Below are positions 41,648 to 50,141 of a stretch of 64,000 bases of DNA, in pieces (position 1 is the first letter of the stretch; the number at the start of each line of letters is the position of its first letter). The notes beneath the pieces were generated by a model. The model ran no database searches and was not told the DNA's origin. It was given only the letters and a program-made list of their open reading frames with translations. Location: contig NZ_JAHCDN010000001.1 of the NCBI RefSeq assembly GCF_018413605.1, forward strand, positions 620,001-684,000. The letters are read 5' to 3'. Both the position numbers and the translations under genes were made by a program. The stretch comes from Variovorax sp. PCZ-1. GTDB taxonomy: Bacteria; Pseudomonadota; Gammaproteobacteria; Burkholderiales; Burkholderiaceae_C.

Positions 41648-42919
41648 ATGCACCCACAACAACTCCTTGAAGGCTGCGCCGAGCTGGTCGCACTTGTCAT
41701 GCGCTTTGACCATCCGGCCGATAGCATCATTTCTCGTTTTTTCAAAGAGCACCGCGGCCTCGGGCAGCGCGAACGCGCTACCTTGGCCGAGACGGCTTAT
41801 CGTGTCTTACGCCATCGCAGCTTGTATGAGCTGATGGCGCGAAGCGCGCCCAAAGGCATGGGCAATGTGCACCGCAAGCTAGCCATGCTGGCTTTCGCAG
41901 CACCTCGCGACTATTTGATTGGCGGTATTCTTCCGTTGGAGCGCGCTTGGCTTGAAACCTGTGATGCACAAATGCAATCAGGCGAAGGTTTGCTGGATCT
42001 GCATAAACACAATCTGCCAGAGTGGTTAGCGGCATTACTGAAAGCTCAGATGGGCGATCAGTTTTGGCCTTTGGTCAAAACGCTGAATGAACCCGCACCT
42101 TTGGATCTTCGCGTTAATATTTTTAAAGGAAATCGTGATGCAGCCGGCAAAGAGATTGCGCAAGCTGCTATCAAAATAGAAGCAACACCGTTTTCTCCTT
42201 GGGGCTTGCGGATTCATGGTAAGCCCGCTTTGAACCAACTCGCTGTGTTCAAAGAAGGCCGCGTGGAAGTGCAAGACGAAGGCTCGCAGCTGCTGGCCTT
42301 GCTCACGGGGGCCAAGCGCGGCGAGATGGTGGCAGATTTTTGTGCAGGCGCGGGTGGTAAAACGCTGGCGTTGGGCGCGATGATGAAAAACACCGGGCGG
42401 CTCTATGCTTTCGATACCTCGCAAAAACGCTTGGATGGCATGAAGCCCCGCTTGGCGCGCAGTGGCCTGTCCAACATTCATCCTGTGGCTATCGCCCATG
42501 AGCGCGATGAGCGCATCAAGCGCTTGGCTGGCAAGATGGATCGTGTCTTGGTGGACGCGCCTTGCAGCGGTTTAGGGACTTTGCGGCGCAACCCTGATCT
42601 CAAATGGCGACAAAAAGAAACCGATGTGGCTGAGCTGGCTGTGCTGCAAGTGAAGATTTTGCAAAGCGCTTCGAGACTCGTGAAGAGCGGTGGCCGCTTG
42701 GTTTACGCCACCTGCAGTTTGCTGCAAGAAGAAAATGAAGCCATTGCGCAGGCTTTTGGTGCGGCGAATGCGGATTTTGTGCCGATGGAAGTGGGCGAAA
42801 TCTTTGCTGTTCAGAAGATTGAGCAGGGCGAAACTTTGTGCAGCGGCAGCTACCTGCGCTTGTGGCCGCAATTGCATCAAACGGATGGATTCTTTGCTGC
42901 GGTGTGGCAGCGTAAATAG
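41648..42919 (+). CDS. RsmB-family rRNA/RNA m5C methyltransferase
   Basis: 423 residues from ATG 41648. N-terminal NusB-like helical domain (FFKEHRGLGQRERATLAETA), then a Rossmann methyltransferase with SAM loop VADFCAGAGGKTLALGAMMK (about 231-250), motif IV DAPCSGLGTLRRNPDLKW (about 301-318, catalytic Cys in PCSG) and motif VI YATCSLLQEEN (about 352-362, second catalytic Cys in TCS). Methylates a cytosine, probably in 16S rRNA. Alone between terminator and convergent dehydrogenase gene. Confidence 0.9.
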   Translation: MHPQQLLEGCAELVALVMRFDHPADSIISRFFKEHRGLGQRERATLAETAYRVLRHRSLYELMARSAPKGMGNVHRKLAMLAFAAPRDYLIGGILPLERAWLETCDAQMQSGEGLLDLHKHNLPEWLAALLKAQMGDQFWPLVKTLNEPAPLDLRVNIFKGNRDAAGKEIAQAAIKIEATPFSPWGLRIHGKPALNQLAVFKEGRVEVQDEGSQLLALLTGAKRGEMVADFCAGAGGKTLALGAMMKNTGRLYAFDTSQKRLDGMKPRLARSGLSNIHPVAIAHERDERIKRLAGKMDRVLVDAPCSGLGTLRRNPDLKWRQKETDVAELAVLQVKILQSASRLVKSGGRLVYATCSLLQEENEAIAQAFGAANADFVPMEVGEIFAVQKIEQGETLCSGSYLRLWPQLHQTDGFFAAVWQRK

Positions 42920-42936
42920 ACCACCAGAAGAAATTG

Positions 42937-43100
42937 CCGGACGCAAAGGGCGCAAAAGTTGCGCAAAAGACGCAAAAAAGACAGAGAAAAATAAGAAAAT
43001 AGAAGAGTGATTTTTCTCTACGCTTGAATATGTTTGATTTAAAAGCAGTCTTTTGTATTTTTTGCGTCTTTTGCGCAACTTTTGCGCCCTTTGCGTCCGG
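42937..43100. repeat. Perfect 43-bp inverted repeat of the GCGCAAAAG type
   Basis: Arms 42937-42979 and 43058-43100 are exact reverse complements over 43 bases, built from CGCAAAGGGCGCAAAAGTTG and GCGCAAAAGACGC units. Loop of 78 bases, AT-rich. Lies between convergent genes, 17 bases after the rsmB stop. Confidence 0.95.
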
Positions 43101-43115
43101 TATTCGGCTTTAGCC

Positions 43116-44000
43116 TCAGCCCTGCAAAAGCCTCAGCATCTGCGCATCATCCAAATCGCCCATGCCCCGTTCAAGAGCCTGAGCAAACAAGCCAGTAGCT
43201 GCTTCGCCCACAGGATTCACGCAGCCCGCATCTCGCGCTGTTTGCATGGCCAATTGTGTATCTTTGGCTAGTAGCGTTATGTGCGCACCGGGTGGATGCA
43301 CATTCCCAGTCAATGCCCTGCGCATACGCTCGGAGCCGATCCAGCTTTGGCCGCTGGATTGCTCAATCACATCCAGTGTGCGCTTGGCGTCCAAGCCTAG
43401 CTTTTGTGCCATTGCTATTGCCTCTGCTGCGCTAGTGAGATTGATCGCTGCGAGCAGGTTATTGACAAGCTTGGTGCGCGCGCCATCGCCGATGCGTTGG
43501 CTCACATGGAATAGTTTGCTAGAGAGGTCGCGAAGCAAGGCCTGATGCTGTTTGAAAAGTGCATCTTCACAAGCCACCATGAGGCTCATACTGCCATCTT
43601 GAGCGCGCTTGGGGCCACCCGACATCGGTGCTTCGATCATGCGCACGCCATGTGAAGCAAGCAGATCTGCAAAGTGCTCCACATCTTGCGGCGAGATCGT
43701 CGGGCATAGCATGACCGTGTGCTTTTGCAGATCATCCGCGGGCGCTTTGAGCAAACCATCATGCCCAAGCAATACATCCTGTACTTGCGCACCATCAACC
43801 ACACAAATGATAGTTACTATAGATTTAATAGCACTTTGCGCAGGAAGTATGTCGGCAATAGCCCCTTTTTGCTCTAAAAACTGTTCTTTGGTGATGTCTA
43901 TATCACCTACGTGAACAGCGTAGCCGCGAGCGAGCAGATTCAGCGCCATGCCGCCACCCATATTGCCCGCGCCGATGATGGAGACAGTTTTTTCCATCAT
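43116..44000 (-). CDS. NAD(P)-dependent 3-hydroxyacid-type dehydrogenase
   Basis: 294 residues from ATG 44000 (43997 also possible). Rossmann SIIGAGNMGGGMALNLLARG (about 6-25), substrate motif MIEAPMSGGPKRAQDGSM (about 128-145, the serine-glycine-glycine type), catalytic K in GDGARTKLVNNLLAAINL. Fits the 3-hydroxyisobutyrate/tartronate-semialdehyde reductase group. The NAD-binding domain has a dispersed repeat in frame at about residues 44-64 (IADILPAQSAIKSI). Seven bases after rodA. Substrate unresolved. Confidence 0.88.
   Translation of the reverse strand: MMEKTVSIIGAGNMGGGMALNLLARGYAVHVGDIDITKEQFLEQKGAIADILPAQSAIKSIVTIICVVDGAQVQDVLLGHDGLLKAPADDLQKHTVMLCPTISPQDVEHFADLLASHGVRMIEAPMSGGPKRAQDGSMSLMVACEDALFKQHQALLRDLSSKLFHVSQRIGDGARTKLVNNLLAAINLTSAAEAIAMAQKLGLDAKRTLDVIEQSSGQSWIGSERMRRALTGNVHPPGAHITLLAKDTQLAMQTARDAGCVNPVGEAATGLFAQALERGMGDLDDAQMLRLLQG
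43809..43870 (+). repeat. Short hairpin repeat inside the dehydrogenase gene
   Basis: GATAGTTACTATAGATTTAA then TAGCACTTTGCGCAGGAAGT and ATGTCGGCAATAG. In frame on the minus strand. Confidence 0.75.
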
Positions 44001-44007
44001 CAAGGCA

Positions 44008-45162
44008 TCAGGTTTGCATGAGTCGTTTGGATTTCGCAATCGACATCAAAATCCCCAAGCCGAGCCCGAGTGTCACCATGGCCGTACCGCCATAGCTGAT
44101 GAAAGGCAGGGGCACACCTACCACTGGCAAGATGCCGCTGACCATGCCCATGTTCACAAAAGAATAGGTGAAGAAAATGGTGGTGACAGCACCTGCAAGT
44201 AAGCGAGAAAACATAGTGGGCGCATCCATCGCTATCATCAGACCGCGCAAGATGAGGAAGGCAAAACCAGCAATGAGCAGTAGATTGCCAAAGAGCCCAA
44301 ACTCCTCGGAGTAAGCCGCAAAGATGAAGTCTGTGGTGCGTTCAGGAATGAATTCCAAGTGTGTTTGCGTGCCCTGCATAAAGCCTTTACCAAAGACGCC
44401 ACCCGAGCCAATCGCAATCATGCCTTGGATGATGTGAAAGCCTTTACCCAGTGGGTCGCGCGTGGGATCAAGCAAGGTGCATACGCGTTGGCGTTGATAC
44501 TCATGCAGCACGCGCCAGCTCACGCCGTCTTCGCAGAGCGGATCGCCAAAGATCACAATCAGGATCAGGCCAATCGCCCCCAAAATCACAGGCGGCAGGA
44601 TCAGCTTCCAAGGCAAGCCCGCAAAGAAAATGACTGCCAATCCGGCAAACAAAACAAGCAGCGCTGTTCCTAAATCCGGCTGCTTCATGATCAAACCCAC
44701 GGGCACAGCCAGCAGCAGTGCGGCGACGCCAAAATCCAGTGGGCGAAGCTGCCCCTCACGTTTTTGAAACCACCAAGCCAGCATCAGGGGCAGGCCAATT
44801 TTGAGAATTTCGCTGGGCTGAATTGTGATGCCCACATTGACCCAGCGCGTCGCACCTTTCTTGGTGATGCCAAAGAGCGCTACTGCAATGAGAAGCGCTA
44901 CACCCGCCACATAAATCGGCACCGCAAAACTCATGATGCGCTGTGGCGAAACCTGGGCCACGATGAACAAAATCGTGCCAGCGATCAGCATATTGCGGCC
45001 ATGATCCACAAAGCGCGTGCCGTGGTCATAACCCGAGGAATACATGATCAACATGCCCGCCATGGCGAGCAGAAGCACAGCTAAAGAGAGCGGGCCATCA
45101 AAACCCTGAAACAGCGGCAACAGGCGCTGATACCAACGGGGTTGATCATAGACGGCGCGCAT
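44008..45162 (-). CDS. rodA: Peptidoglycan glycosyltransferase RodA (SEDS)
   Basis: 384 residues, ten membrane helices. Seen: RWVNVGITIQPSEILKIGLP, KQPDLGTALLVLFAGLAVIF, HLEFIPERTTDFIFAAYSEE and VGVPLPFISYGGTAM. RodA polymerises lateral-wall glycan with PBP2. In most Burkholderiales rodA follows mrdA (PBP2) and mreBCD; here it is flanked instead by a PfkB kinase and a dehydrogenase, so PBP2 must be encoded elsewhere. Gap to the downstream gene is 7 bases. Confidence 0.95.
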   Translation of the reverse strand: MRAVYDQPRWYQRLLPLFQGFDGPLSLAVLLLAMAGMLIMYSSGYDHGTRFVDHGRNMLIAGTILFIVAQVSPQRIMSFAVPIYVAGVALLIAVALFGITKKGATRWVNVGITIQPSEILKIGLPLMLAWWFQKREGQLRPLDFGVAALLLAVPVGLIMKQPDLGTALLVLFAGLAVIFFAGLPWKLILPPVILGAIGLILIVIFGDPLCEDGVSWRVLHEYQRQRVCTLLDPTRDPLGKGFHIIQGMIAIGSGGVFGKGFMQGTQTHLEFIPERTTDFIFAAYSEEFGLFGNLLLIAGFAFLILRGLMIAMDAPTMFSRLLAGAVTTIFFTYSFVNMGMVSGILPVVGVPLPFISYGGTAMVTLGLGLGILMSIAKSKRLMQT

Positions 45163-45186
45163 GTTTTACTACTGTATCAAGTGCGG

Positions 45187-46098
45187 TCACAGCCCCAGTG
45201 CTGCGCGATCAATCGTCCAGTTTTGGCCACCTTGCGAAGCGATTTTTGTGGCACCAATTTTGTTGCCCAGCTCGCAGCAGCGCTTCAAATCCCAGCCACG
45301 CTCCAAGCCGTAGAGCAAAGCAGCACGGAAAGCATCGCCGCAGCCAGTCGGATCCACAACGGCAGCAGCCTTCACGCCGGGCACATGCACTTTCTCGCCT
45401 TTCGTCCAGACTTCGCAGCCCTGATCAGCGAGTGTGACGACCAAGCCTTTGACTTTCATCGACACTTCGGCCATCGACCATCCTGTTTTTTCTGTGAGCA
45501 TCGCGCCTTCGTAGTCATTCACGGTCACGTAGTCGGCCATTTCAATCAGTTCTTTGTGCTCAGCGCCATTAAATACAGGCAATTGCTGGCCAGGGTCGAA
45601 AACATAACCAATGCCGGCGGCTTTGAATTGGTGGGCATGATCCCACATCGCATCGCGGCCGTCGGGGGAGATGATGCCGATATTCACACCTTTCGTTTTT
45701 TCATTCGGTGCGATCAGATTCTTGTGAGCATTGGCCATCGCGCCAGGGTGAAAGCCGGTGATTTGGTTGTTGGTTTTATCGGTCATGATGGTGCACAGCG
45801 CGGTGTAGCTGCTGTTGTCCACCATCACAAGGCGGGTGTCGATACCCATTTTTTTGAAGCGATCCAAGTAATCGCTCGCATCTGGGCCCACAGCGCCCAT
45901 AGGCAGCGGATCACCGCCCAACTGCTTCAAGCCATAAGCGATGTTGCCTGCGCAGCCACCATATTCTTTGCGCATACCAGGCACATAAAACGAAACATTG
46001 AGTTTATGGATTTGATCAGGCAGGATTTGCTCTGAAAAATCACCGACAAAGGTAAGGATGGTGTCGATAGCGATTGAGCCGCAGATGATGGCTGACAT
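45187..46098 (-). CDS. PfkB-family kinase, adenosine-kinase-like
   Basis: 303 residues. YGGCAGNIAYGLKQLGGDPL (about 46-65) and the catalytic VVDPTGCGDAFRAALLYGLE (about 247-266) are intact. Betaproteobacterial copies next to a DUF3426 gene, as here (24-bp gap), are usually annotated as adenosine kinases. Cytosolic. Phosphorylates a nucleoside or sugar; the exact substrate is inferred from context. Confidence 0.88.
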   Translation of the reverse strand: MSAIICGSIAIDTILTFVGDFSEQILPDQIHKLNVSFYVPGMRKEYGGCAGNIAYGLKQLGGDPLPMGAVGPDASDYLDRFKKMGIDTRLVMVDNSSYTALCTIMTDKTNNQITGFHPGAMANAHKNLIAPNEKTKGVNIGIISPDGRDAMWDHAHQFKAAGIGYVFDPGQQLPVFNGAEHKELIEMADYVTVNDYEGAMLTEKTGWSMAEVSMKVKGLVVTLADQGCEVWTKGEKVHVPGVKAAAVVDPTGCGDAFRAALLYGLERGWDLKRCCELGNKIGATKIASQGGQNWTIDRAALGL

Positions 46099-46121
46099 AT
46101 TTTGATTTCTATAAGTAGGTG

Positions 46122-47360
46122 TTAGGGATAAAAAGCGAGGACGCGATAGCCTTGGATTTTGCTACCAGCGAGTTGAGCCGTCTCAATTTGTAGCGTCAAG
46201 CTGCCGGCCATGTCTTGGGCGGGAGCCAAAGCAGTAAGGCTAGATCCTAAATCAGCAGGTGAGAGCACGCGGCGCAGTATCGGTTGATCCTGAGCATCTT
46301 GCAAGCTCAACTCCACATGCGGCAGCGCCACGGGCAGCGTCCCCGTGTTTTTTAGTGTCACGGCCAAGCGATAGCTTTGCGTGATGGCCTCAAGCTGCGC
46401 ATTATTTTTGTTGATGCGATTGAAGCTGGAGGCATCCACAGCAATCGATTCGATGCGTTTGAGATCTTGCACTTGGCAGCCTGCGTAGGCACAAAATTGA
46501 TTCAGCCAGACCTTGGTTTGTGGCCATTGGGCGGCAATGCGATTTTTATCGTGAACCAAGATTTGTGCAGCCAAAGCAGCGAGCAGAATCAATCCAACGA
46601 AGCCAAGCCCCAAACGCACCCATGGCGAGCGCCAGCGCTGCTCGCGTTGGGCCTGCTTGACGAAGCCAGGCATGGGCATCTGGGGCGTGGTGCTGGGCGC
46701 GGCGAGATCGGGATCTGGCAGCAAAGATGAATCCATGCTCGATGGCGAATGGATCGTGGTGGGTTCAGAGCTGTGCTTTACGACGACCGCTTGCGCTGCA
46801 CGCATGTCATATTCGGATGATGCCCATGTGCTCGTTGAGGGGCCTGCATCGCTTTCAATCTCGTCACTGCCGCGCAGCGCACCTGGGCGGAAAGATGACG
46901 AATCGAGACGGGCTGTGTCTTCGTCTGATTTGAGCATGCGAGGCGCAGACTCAAAATGGGCGCTGAGGTCCTCGGCTACCGGGGCAGACAGGGCAGCTGA
47001 AGAAGTGGGCAAATCTGTACTTTTTGTACCGGACTGCGTACGCGGTGACCCAAACGTACTGGAGGTTGTCCGGTAAGGCTCAAAGGCAGCGAGCAGGGCT
47101 TCTTTGTCTTTGGAGCTGAAGGTGCTGTCTCGAACAGAGTCTGAGCTGGAAGATTGGCTATCTGCAGCGTTTGCTGCGATAGGAGGGGCTACATCGGGTG
47201 CTGCAGTGGTGGGTGGGGGTGGTGATTCAACCAAATTAGATTGCGCATCAAACACCGTCGAGCACTGGCCACAGCGCACCCAACCATCCGAAATTTTGAG
47301 TTGGTCAGCCACCACCTTGAACAAGGTGCCACAAGAGGTGCAGCGTGTGACGAGACTCAT
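46122..47360 (-). CDS. DUF3426 / MJ0042 zinc-ribbon membrane protein
   Basis: 412 residues. N-terminal zinc ribbon TRCTSCGTLFKVVADQLKIS then GWVRCGQCSTVFDAQ (four Cys), a low-complexity Ser/Pro/Thr linker (about 45-235), one membrane helix (about 245-267, LGLGFVGLILLAALAAQILV) and a periplasmic DUF3426 domain (about 275-412). Function unknown; may act as a membrane-bound regulator. Next to the adenosine-kinase-like gene. Confidence 0.88.
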   Translation of the reverse strand: MSLVTRCTSCGTLFKVVADQLKISDGWVRCGQCSTVFDAQSNLVESPPPPTTAAPDVAPPIAANAADSQSSSSDSVRDSTFSSKDKEALLAAFEPYRTTSSTFGSPRTQSGTKSTDLPTSSAALSAPVAEDLSAHFESAPRMLKSDEDTARLDSSSFRPGALRGSDEIESDAGPSTSTWASSEYDMRAAQAVVVKHSSEPTTIHSPSSMDSSLLPDPDLAAPSTTPQMPMPGFVKQAQREQRWRSPWVRLGLGFVGLILLAALAAQILVHDKNRIAAQWPQTKVWLNQFCAYAGCQVQDLKRIESIAVDASSFNRINKNNAQLEAITQSYRLAVTLKNTGTLPVALPHVELSLQDAQDQPILRRVLSPADLGSSLTALAPAQDMAGSLTLQIETAQLAGSKIQGYRVLAFYP

Positions 47361-47393
47361 GGGTTGCTATTGTAGTTGTGAGGCGAGCCGTAA

Positions 47394-47417
47394 AAAAACC
47401 GCCGAGAGGCGGTTTTT
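47394..47417. terminator. Bidirectional terminator
   Basis: AAAAACCGCC / GGCGGTTTTT around GAGA; T-runs on both strands (seven T on the minus strand after the cytochrome gene). Lies in the 74-bp gap between cytochrome c5 and the DUF3426 gene. Confidence 0.88.
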
Positions 47418-47434
47418 ACATAGGCGCGAGAGGC

Positions 47435-48001
47435 TTACTTCGCTGCGGAGGCGGCAGGTGCTGCAGCCGTCGCCGCATCGGCAGGCTTGGCGCGCTCAGG
47501 CACGGGGAAATTGCCACCTGCTGCATTGGTCATGTACACCACAGCGCGGCCAATTTCGGCGTCTTCCCAATCGCCACCGCCTTGTGCACCCATCGTGCCT
47601 TTGCCTTTGAGGGCAGAGTTCAGCAATGCGTCGTAGCCGGTTTTGATGCGATCGCCCCAAGCGGCAGCATCACCAAACTTAGGCGCAGCAGCGACAGCGC
47701 CACCGTGGCAGGCTGCACATTGCGCTTTGTAGACTGCTTCGCCAAGCGCCAGGGGGCGGTTGGCATCACGAATTTCCACGGTGCCTACCTTCGCAATGCG
47801 CTGCTCGATAGATTTTGTCAATTCCGCTTGCGTGAGGCCACCCAATTCACCGCCGCTGCCAGCAGGCTTGGCGTAGGAGAGCACGAAATAAACCAGACCA
47901 ATAATGATGAAAACTGGGGCGACGAAGGAGAAAAACACCGTCATCAGCAATTGCATTGGCGTTTTGATAGGGCCTTCTTGGTGGTCGTGATCTGCGCTCA
48001 T
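47435..48001 (-). CDS. Cytochrome c5-family protein
   Basis: 188 residues. An N-terminal membrane anchor (about 19-43) and one cytochrome c domain with CAACH (about 101-105) and an axial-Met candidate in AVVYMTNAAGG. GKGTMGAQGGGDWEDAEIG matches the first heme domain of the diheme cytochrome at 13052-14389, so the two are related. Ala-rich C-terminal tail. Periplasmic electron carrier anchored to the inner membrane. Ends at a strong terminator. Confidence 0.92.
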   Translation of the reverse strand: MSADHDHQEGPIKTPMQLLMTVFFSFVAPVFIIIGLVYFVLSYAKPAGSGGELGGLTQAELTKSIEQRIAKVGTVEIRDANRPLALGEAVYKAQCAACHGGAVAAAPKFGDAAAWGDRIKTGYDALLNSALKGKGTMGAQGGGDWEDAEIGRAVVYMTNAAGGNFPVPERAKPADAATAAAPAASAAK

Positions 48002-48091
48002 GGGAATATGGGGGTGAAATTTGATACAGCCTTCGATTATACCGGGGCAGGCAGCGATTCAGGGGGTAAACCCTGCGACTTGGGCGGTGGT

Positions 48092-48958
48092 TTAGCTTTT
48101 TTGGTAAGCCACGACTTTTTGCGTCTGCACACCCAAACCGTCAATACCCAGGGTCATCACATCGCCTTTTTTGAGGAATCGGGGGGCGGGTTGGCCGTCT
48201 TTCTTCAAACCCATGCCTACGCCGGGTGGTGTTCCGGTGGTGATCACATCGCCGGGCAGGAGTGTCATGAATTGGCTCAGGTAGCTCACGATTTTTGCCA
48301 CGCCGAAAATCATGGTCTTCGTGTTACCTTGTTGCATGGGTTGACCGTTGAGATCAAGCCACATACCTAGCTTTTGCGGGTTGGGGATTTCATCGGTGGT
48401 GACGAGCCAGGGGCCAATCGGGCCGAAAGTGTCGCAGCCTTTGCCTTTGTCCCACTGCGGGCCGCGCTCAAGCTGGTATTCGCGCTCGCTCACATCATTG
48501 ACCAAGCAATAGCCGGCCACGTACGACAGAGCTTCTTTTTGCGAGACATACTGTGCCTTCGTACCGATCACGATGCCGAGTTCCACTTCCCAATCACTTT
48601 TCTTCGATCCCTTGGGCAACATCACATCATCGTCAGCACCTTGAATGCAGCTCGTTGCCTTCATGAAGACAATGGGCTCTTTGGGAATCGGCATACCGGC
48701 TTCTTGAGCATGGTCGCTGTAATTGAGGCCGATGGCGATGAATTTGCCAATGTTGGCTATCGGGCAGCCCATGCGCGGATCGCCGGTGACCAAGGATAGT
48801 TTGTTGGCTTTGAGTTTGGCGATTTTCTTCAGAGCTGCGGGAGAGAGCTGCGCCGCGCCGATATCGGGCACGATGGCTGAGAGGTCTCGCAACTGGCCAG
48901 TGCTGTCGATCAGGCCAGGTTTTTCTTTACCGGGGTTACCGTAGCGCACAAGTTTCAT
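48092..48958 (-). CDS. Fumarylacetoacetate-hydrolase-family enzyme
   Basis: 288 residues. FAH core: NYSDHAQEAGMPIPKEPIVF, metal-site DWEVELGIVIG (E-x-E, about 122-132), RGPQWDKGKGCDTFGPIGPW and TGTPPGVGMGLKKDGQ. The pattern fits diketo-deoxy-sugar-acid hydrolases and ureidoglycolate-lyase-like members. Cleaves a C-C bond in a diketo acid; substrate unknown. Its ATG overlaps the yceD stop (ATGA). Confidence 0.88.
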   Translation of the reverse strand: MKLVRYGNPGKEKPGLIDSTGQLRDLSAIVPDIGAAQLSPAALKKIAKLKANKLSLVTGDPRMGCPIANIGKFIAIGLNYSDHAQEAGMPIPKEPIVFMKATSCIQGADDDVMLPKGSKKSDWEVELGIVIGTKAQYVSQKEALSYVAGYCLVNDVSEREYQLERGPQWDKGKGCDTFGPIGPWLVTTDEIPNPQKLGMWLDLNGQPMQQGNTKTMIFGVAKIVSYLSQFMTLLPGDVITTGTPPGVGMGLKKDGQPAPRFLKKGDVMTLGIDGLGVQTQKVVAYQKS

Positions 48959-49521
48959 GGCTTGTCTTTCTTCAGTGTTTTCAATGCGCCCAAGGCCGCA
49001 AAGGCGTTGGGTTTTTGTTCTAAGGCTGCTTCAAATTCTTCGCTGCTCGATTGCAGCTTCACTGGCACTGGGCAGACCTCATGCGTTGGCACAAAAGGCA
49101 GTGCCATCACCAGCTCGTCTTCAATCAGCTCCAGCAGGTTGAATTGCTTGGAGGCCACGAGCAAATCTTCTTCTGTGTCATCGTCTTGCGCATTTGCTTC
49201 TTCCTCGTCTTTGACAAAGCGGAAACTCAAACGCACATCCACATCATGAGACATCCCTTGCAAGCAGCGTTGACACTGCATGGGCAATTGGGCTTGGAGT
49301 GAGAGATGCAGCCAGCTTTGTGCTACGCCCCCTGTGACGGCCACACTTTCGCCATGGGCCTGCCAATGAATGATTTTTGAAGCCAAATCACCCTCTTGCC
49401 GGTATAAATCCTGCGCAAGGCGCTTTAATTTTGATAGTGGCAACTGGCCTTGAAGCTGCGCGGCATTCTGCGCGAAGGCGCGCACATCGAGGTGATCGGG
49501 GCGAAATGTCGTTGAACTCAT
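48955..49521 (-). CDS. YceD-family protein (DUF177)
   Basis: 188 residues from ATG 49521. The DUF177 motifs are LQAQLPMQCQRCLQGMSHDV (CxxC) and ELIEDELVMALPFVPTHEVC. Usually followed by rpmF (ribosomal protein L32) and plsX; here the next gene is the FAH-family hydrolase instead, overlapping by four bases. Possibly involved in 23S rRNA or L32 regulation. Divergent from maf with 29 bases between. Confidence 0.9.
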   Translation of the reverse strand: MSSTTFRPDHLDVRAFAQNAAQLQGQLPLSKLKRLAQDLYRQEGDLASKIIHWQAHGESVAVTGGVAQSWLHLSLQAQLPMQCQRCLQGMSHDVDVRLSFRFVKDEEEANAQDDDTEEDLLVASKQFNLLELIEDELVMALPFVPTHEVCPVPVKLQSSSEEFEAALEQKPNAFAALGALKTLKKDKP

Positions 49522-49550
49522 AACTGCTCTAAGTGTAAGAGAATCGGGAT

Positions 49551-50141
49551 ATGACAGATGTATCTCGCTCCCTTGTTCTCGGCTCCACCTCGCGCTACCG
49601 GCGCGAATTACTCTCTCGCCTGAATGTGCCCTTTGAAGTGGCCGCACCGGATGTCGATGAAACGCCTTCGGCTGGTGAAGCTCCTTCAGCGCTCGCGCAG
49701 CGTTTGGCTTTAGCGAAAGCCCAGGCAGTGGCCGCAAAATTTCCCAAGGCGGTTGTGATTGGCTCGGATCAAGTCGCCGATCTGAACGGCCAGCCACTGG
49801 GCAAACCGGGCTCACACGAGCGCGCCGTTGCACAACTGCGCCAAATGCGCGGCCAAACCGTGATCTTCCAAACCGCGCTGGCGGTGCTGTGCTTGGAAAC
49901 TGGCTTCGTGCAACAAGATATTGCCGCTGTTCGCGTGGTGTTTCGGGATTTGAGCGATCAAGAAATAGAAAACTATCTGCGTACTGAGCAGCCGTATGAC
50001 TGCGCAGGGAGCGCCAAAAGCGAAGGGCTGGGCATTGCTTTGATTGAGCGTATCGACAACGATGATCCAACAGCTTTGATCGGTTTACCACTGATTCGCA
50101 CGGCGAGGATGATTCGTGCCGCTGGAGTCAAGCTGCTATGA
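49551..50141 (+). CDS. maf: Maf-family nucleotide pyrophosphatase
   Basis: 196 residues. SRSLVLGSTSRYRRELLSRL (N-terminal S-x-R-R), the DETPSAGE region, IGSDQVADLNGQPLGKPGSH (the catalytic D-Q) and the C-terminal AGSAKSEGLGIALIERIDND. The YceF-type, which hydrolyses modified or canonical NTPs (m7GTP in E. coli YceF). Overlaps the next gene (ATGA). Confidence 0.93.
   Translation: MTDVSRSLVLGSTSRYRRELLSRLNVPFEVAAPDVDETPSAGEAPSALAQRLALAKAQAVAAKFPKAVVIGSDQVADLNGQPLGKPGSHERAVAQLRQMRGQTVIFQTALAVLCLETGFVQQDIAAVRVVFRDLSDQEIENYLRTEQPYDCAGSAKSEGLGIALIERIDNDDPTALIGLPLIRTARMIRAAGVKLL

Noticed and set aside
42937-43100. CRISPR-like look of the GCGCAAAAG units
   Set aside because: Units are 9-10 bases and form inverted arms; there are no spacers of constant length and no cas genes.
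48955-50091. Long extension of yceD through the maf gene
   Set aside because: The added ~190 residues are antisense to maf; the family starts at ATG 49521.
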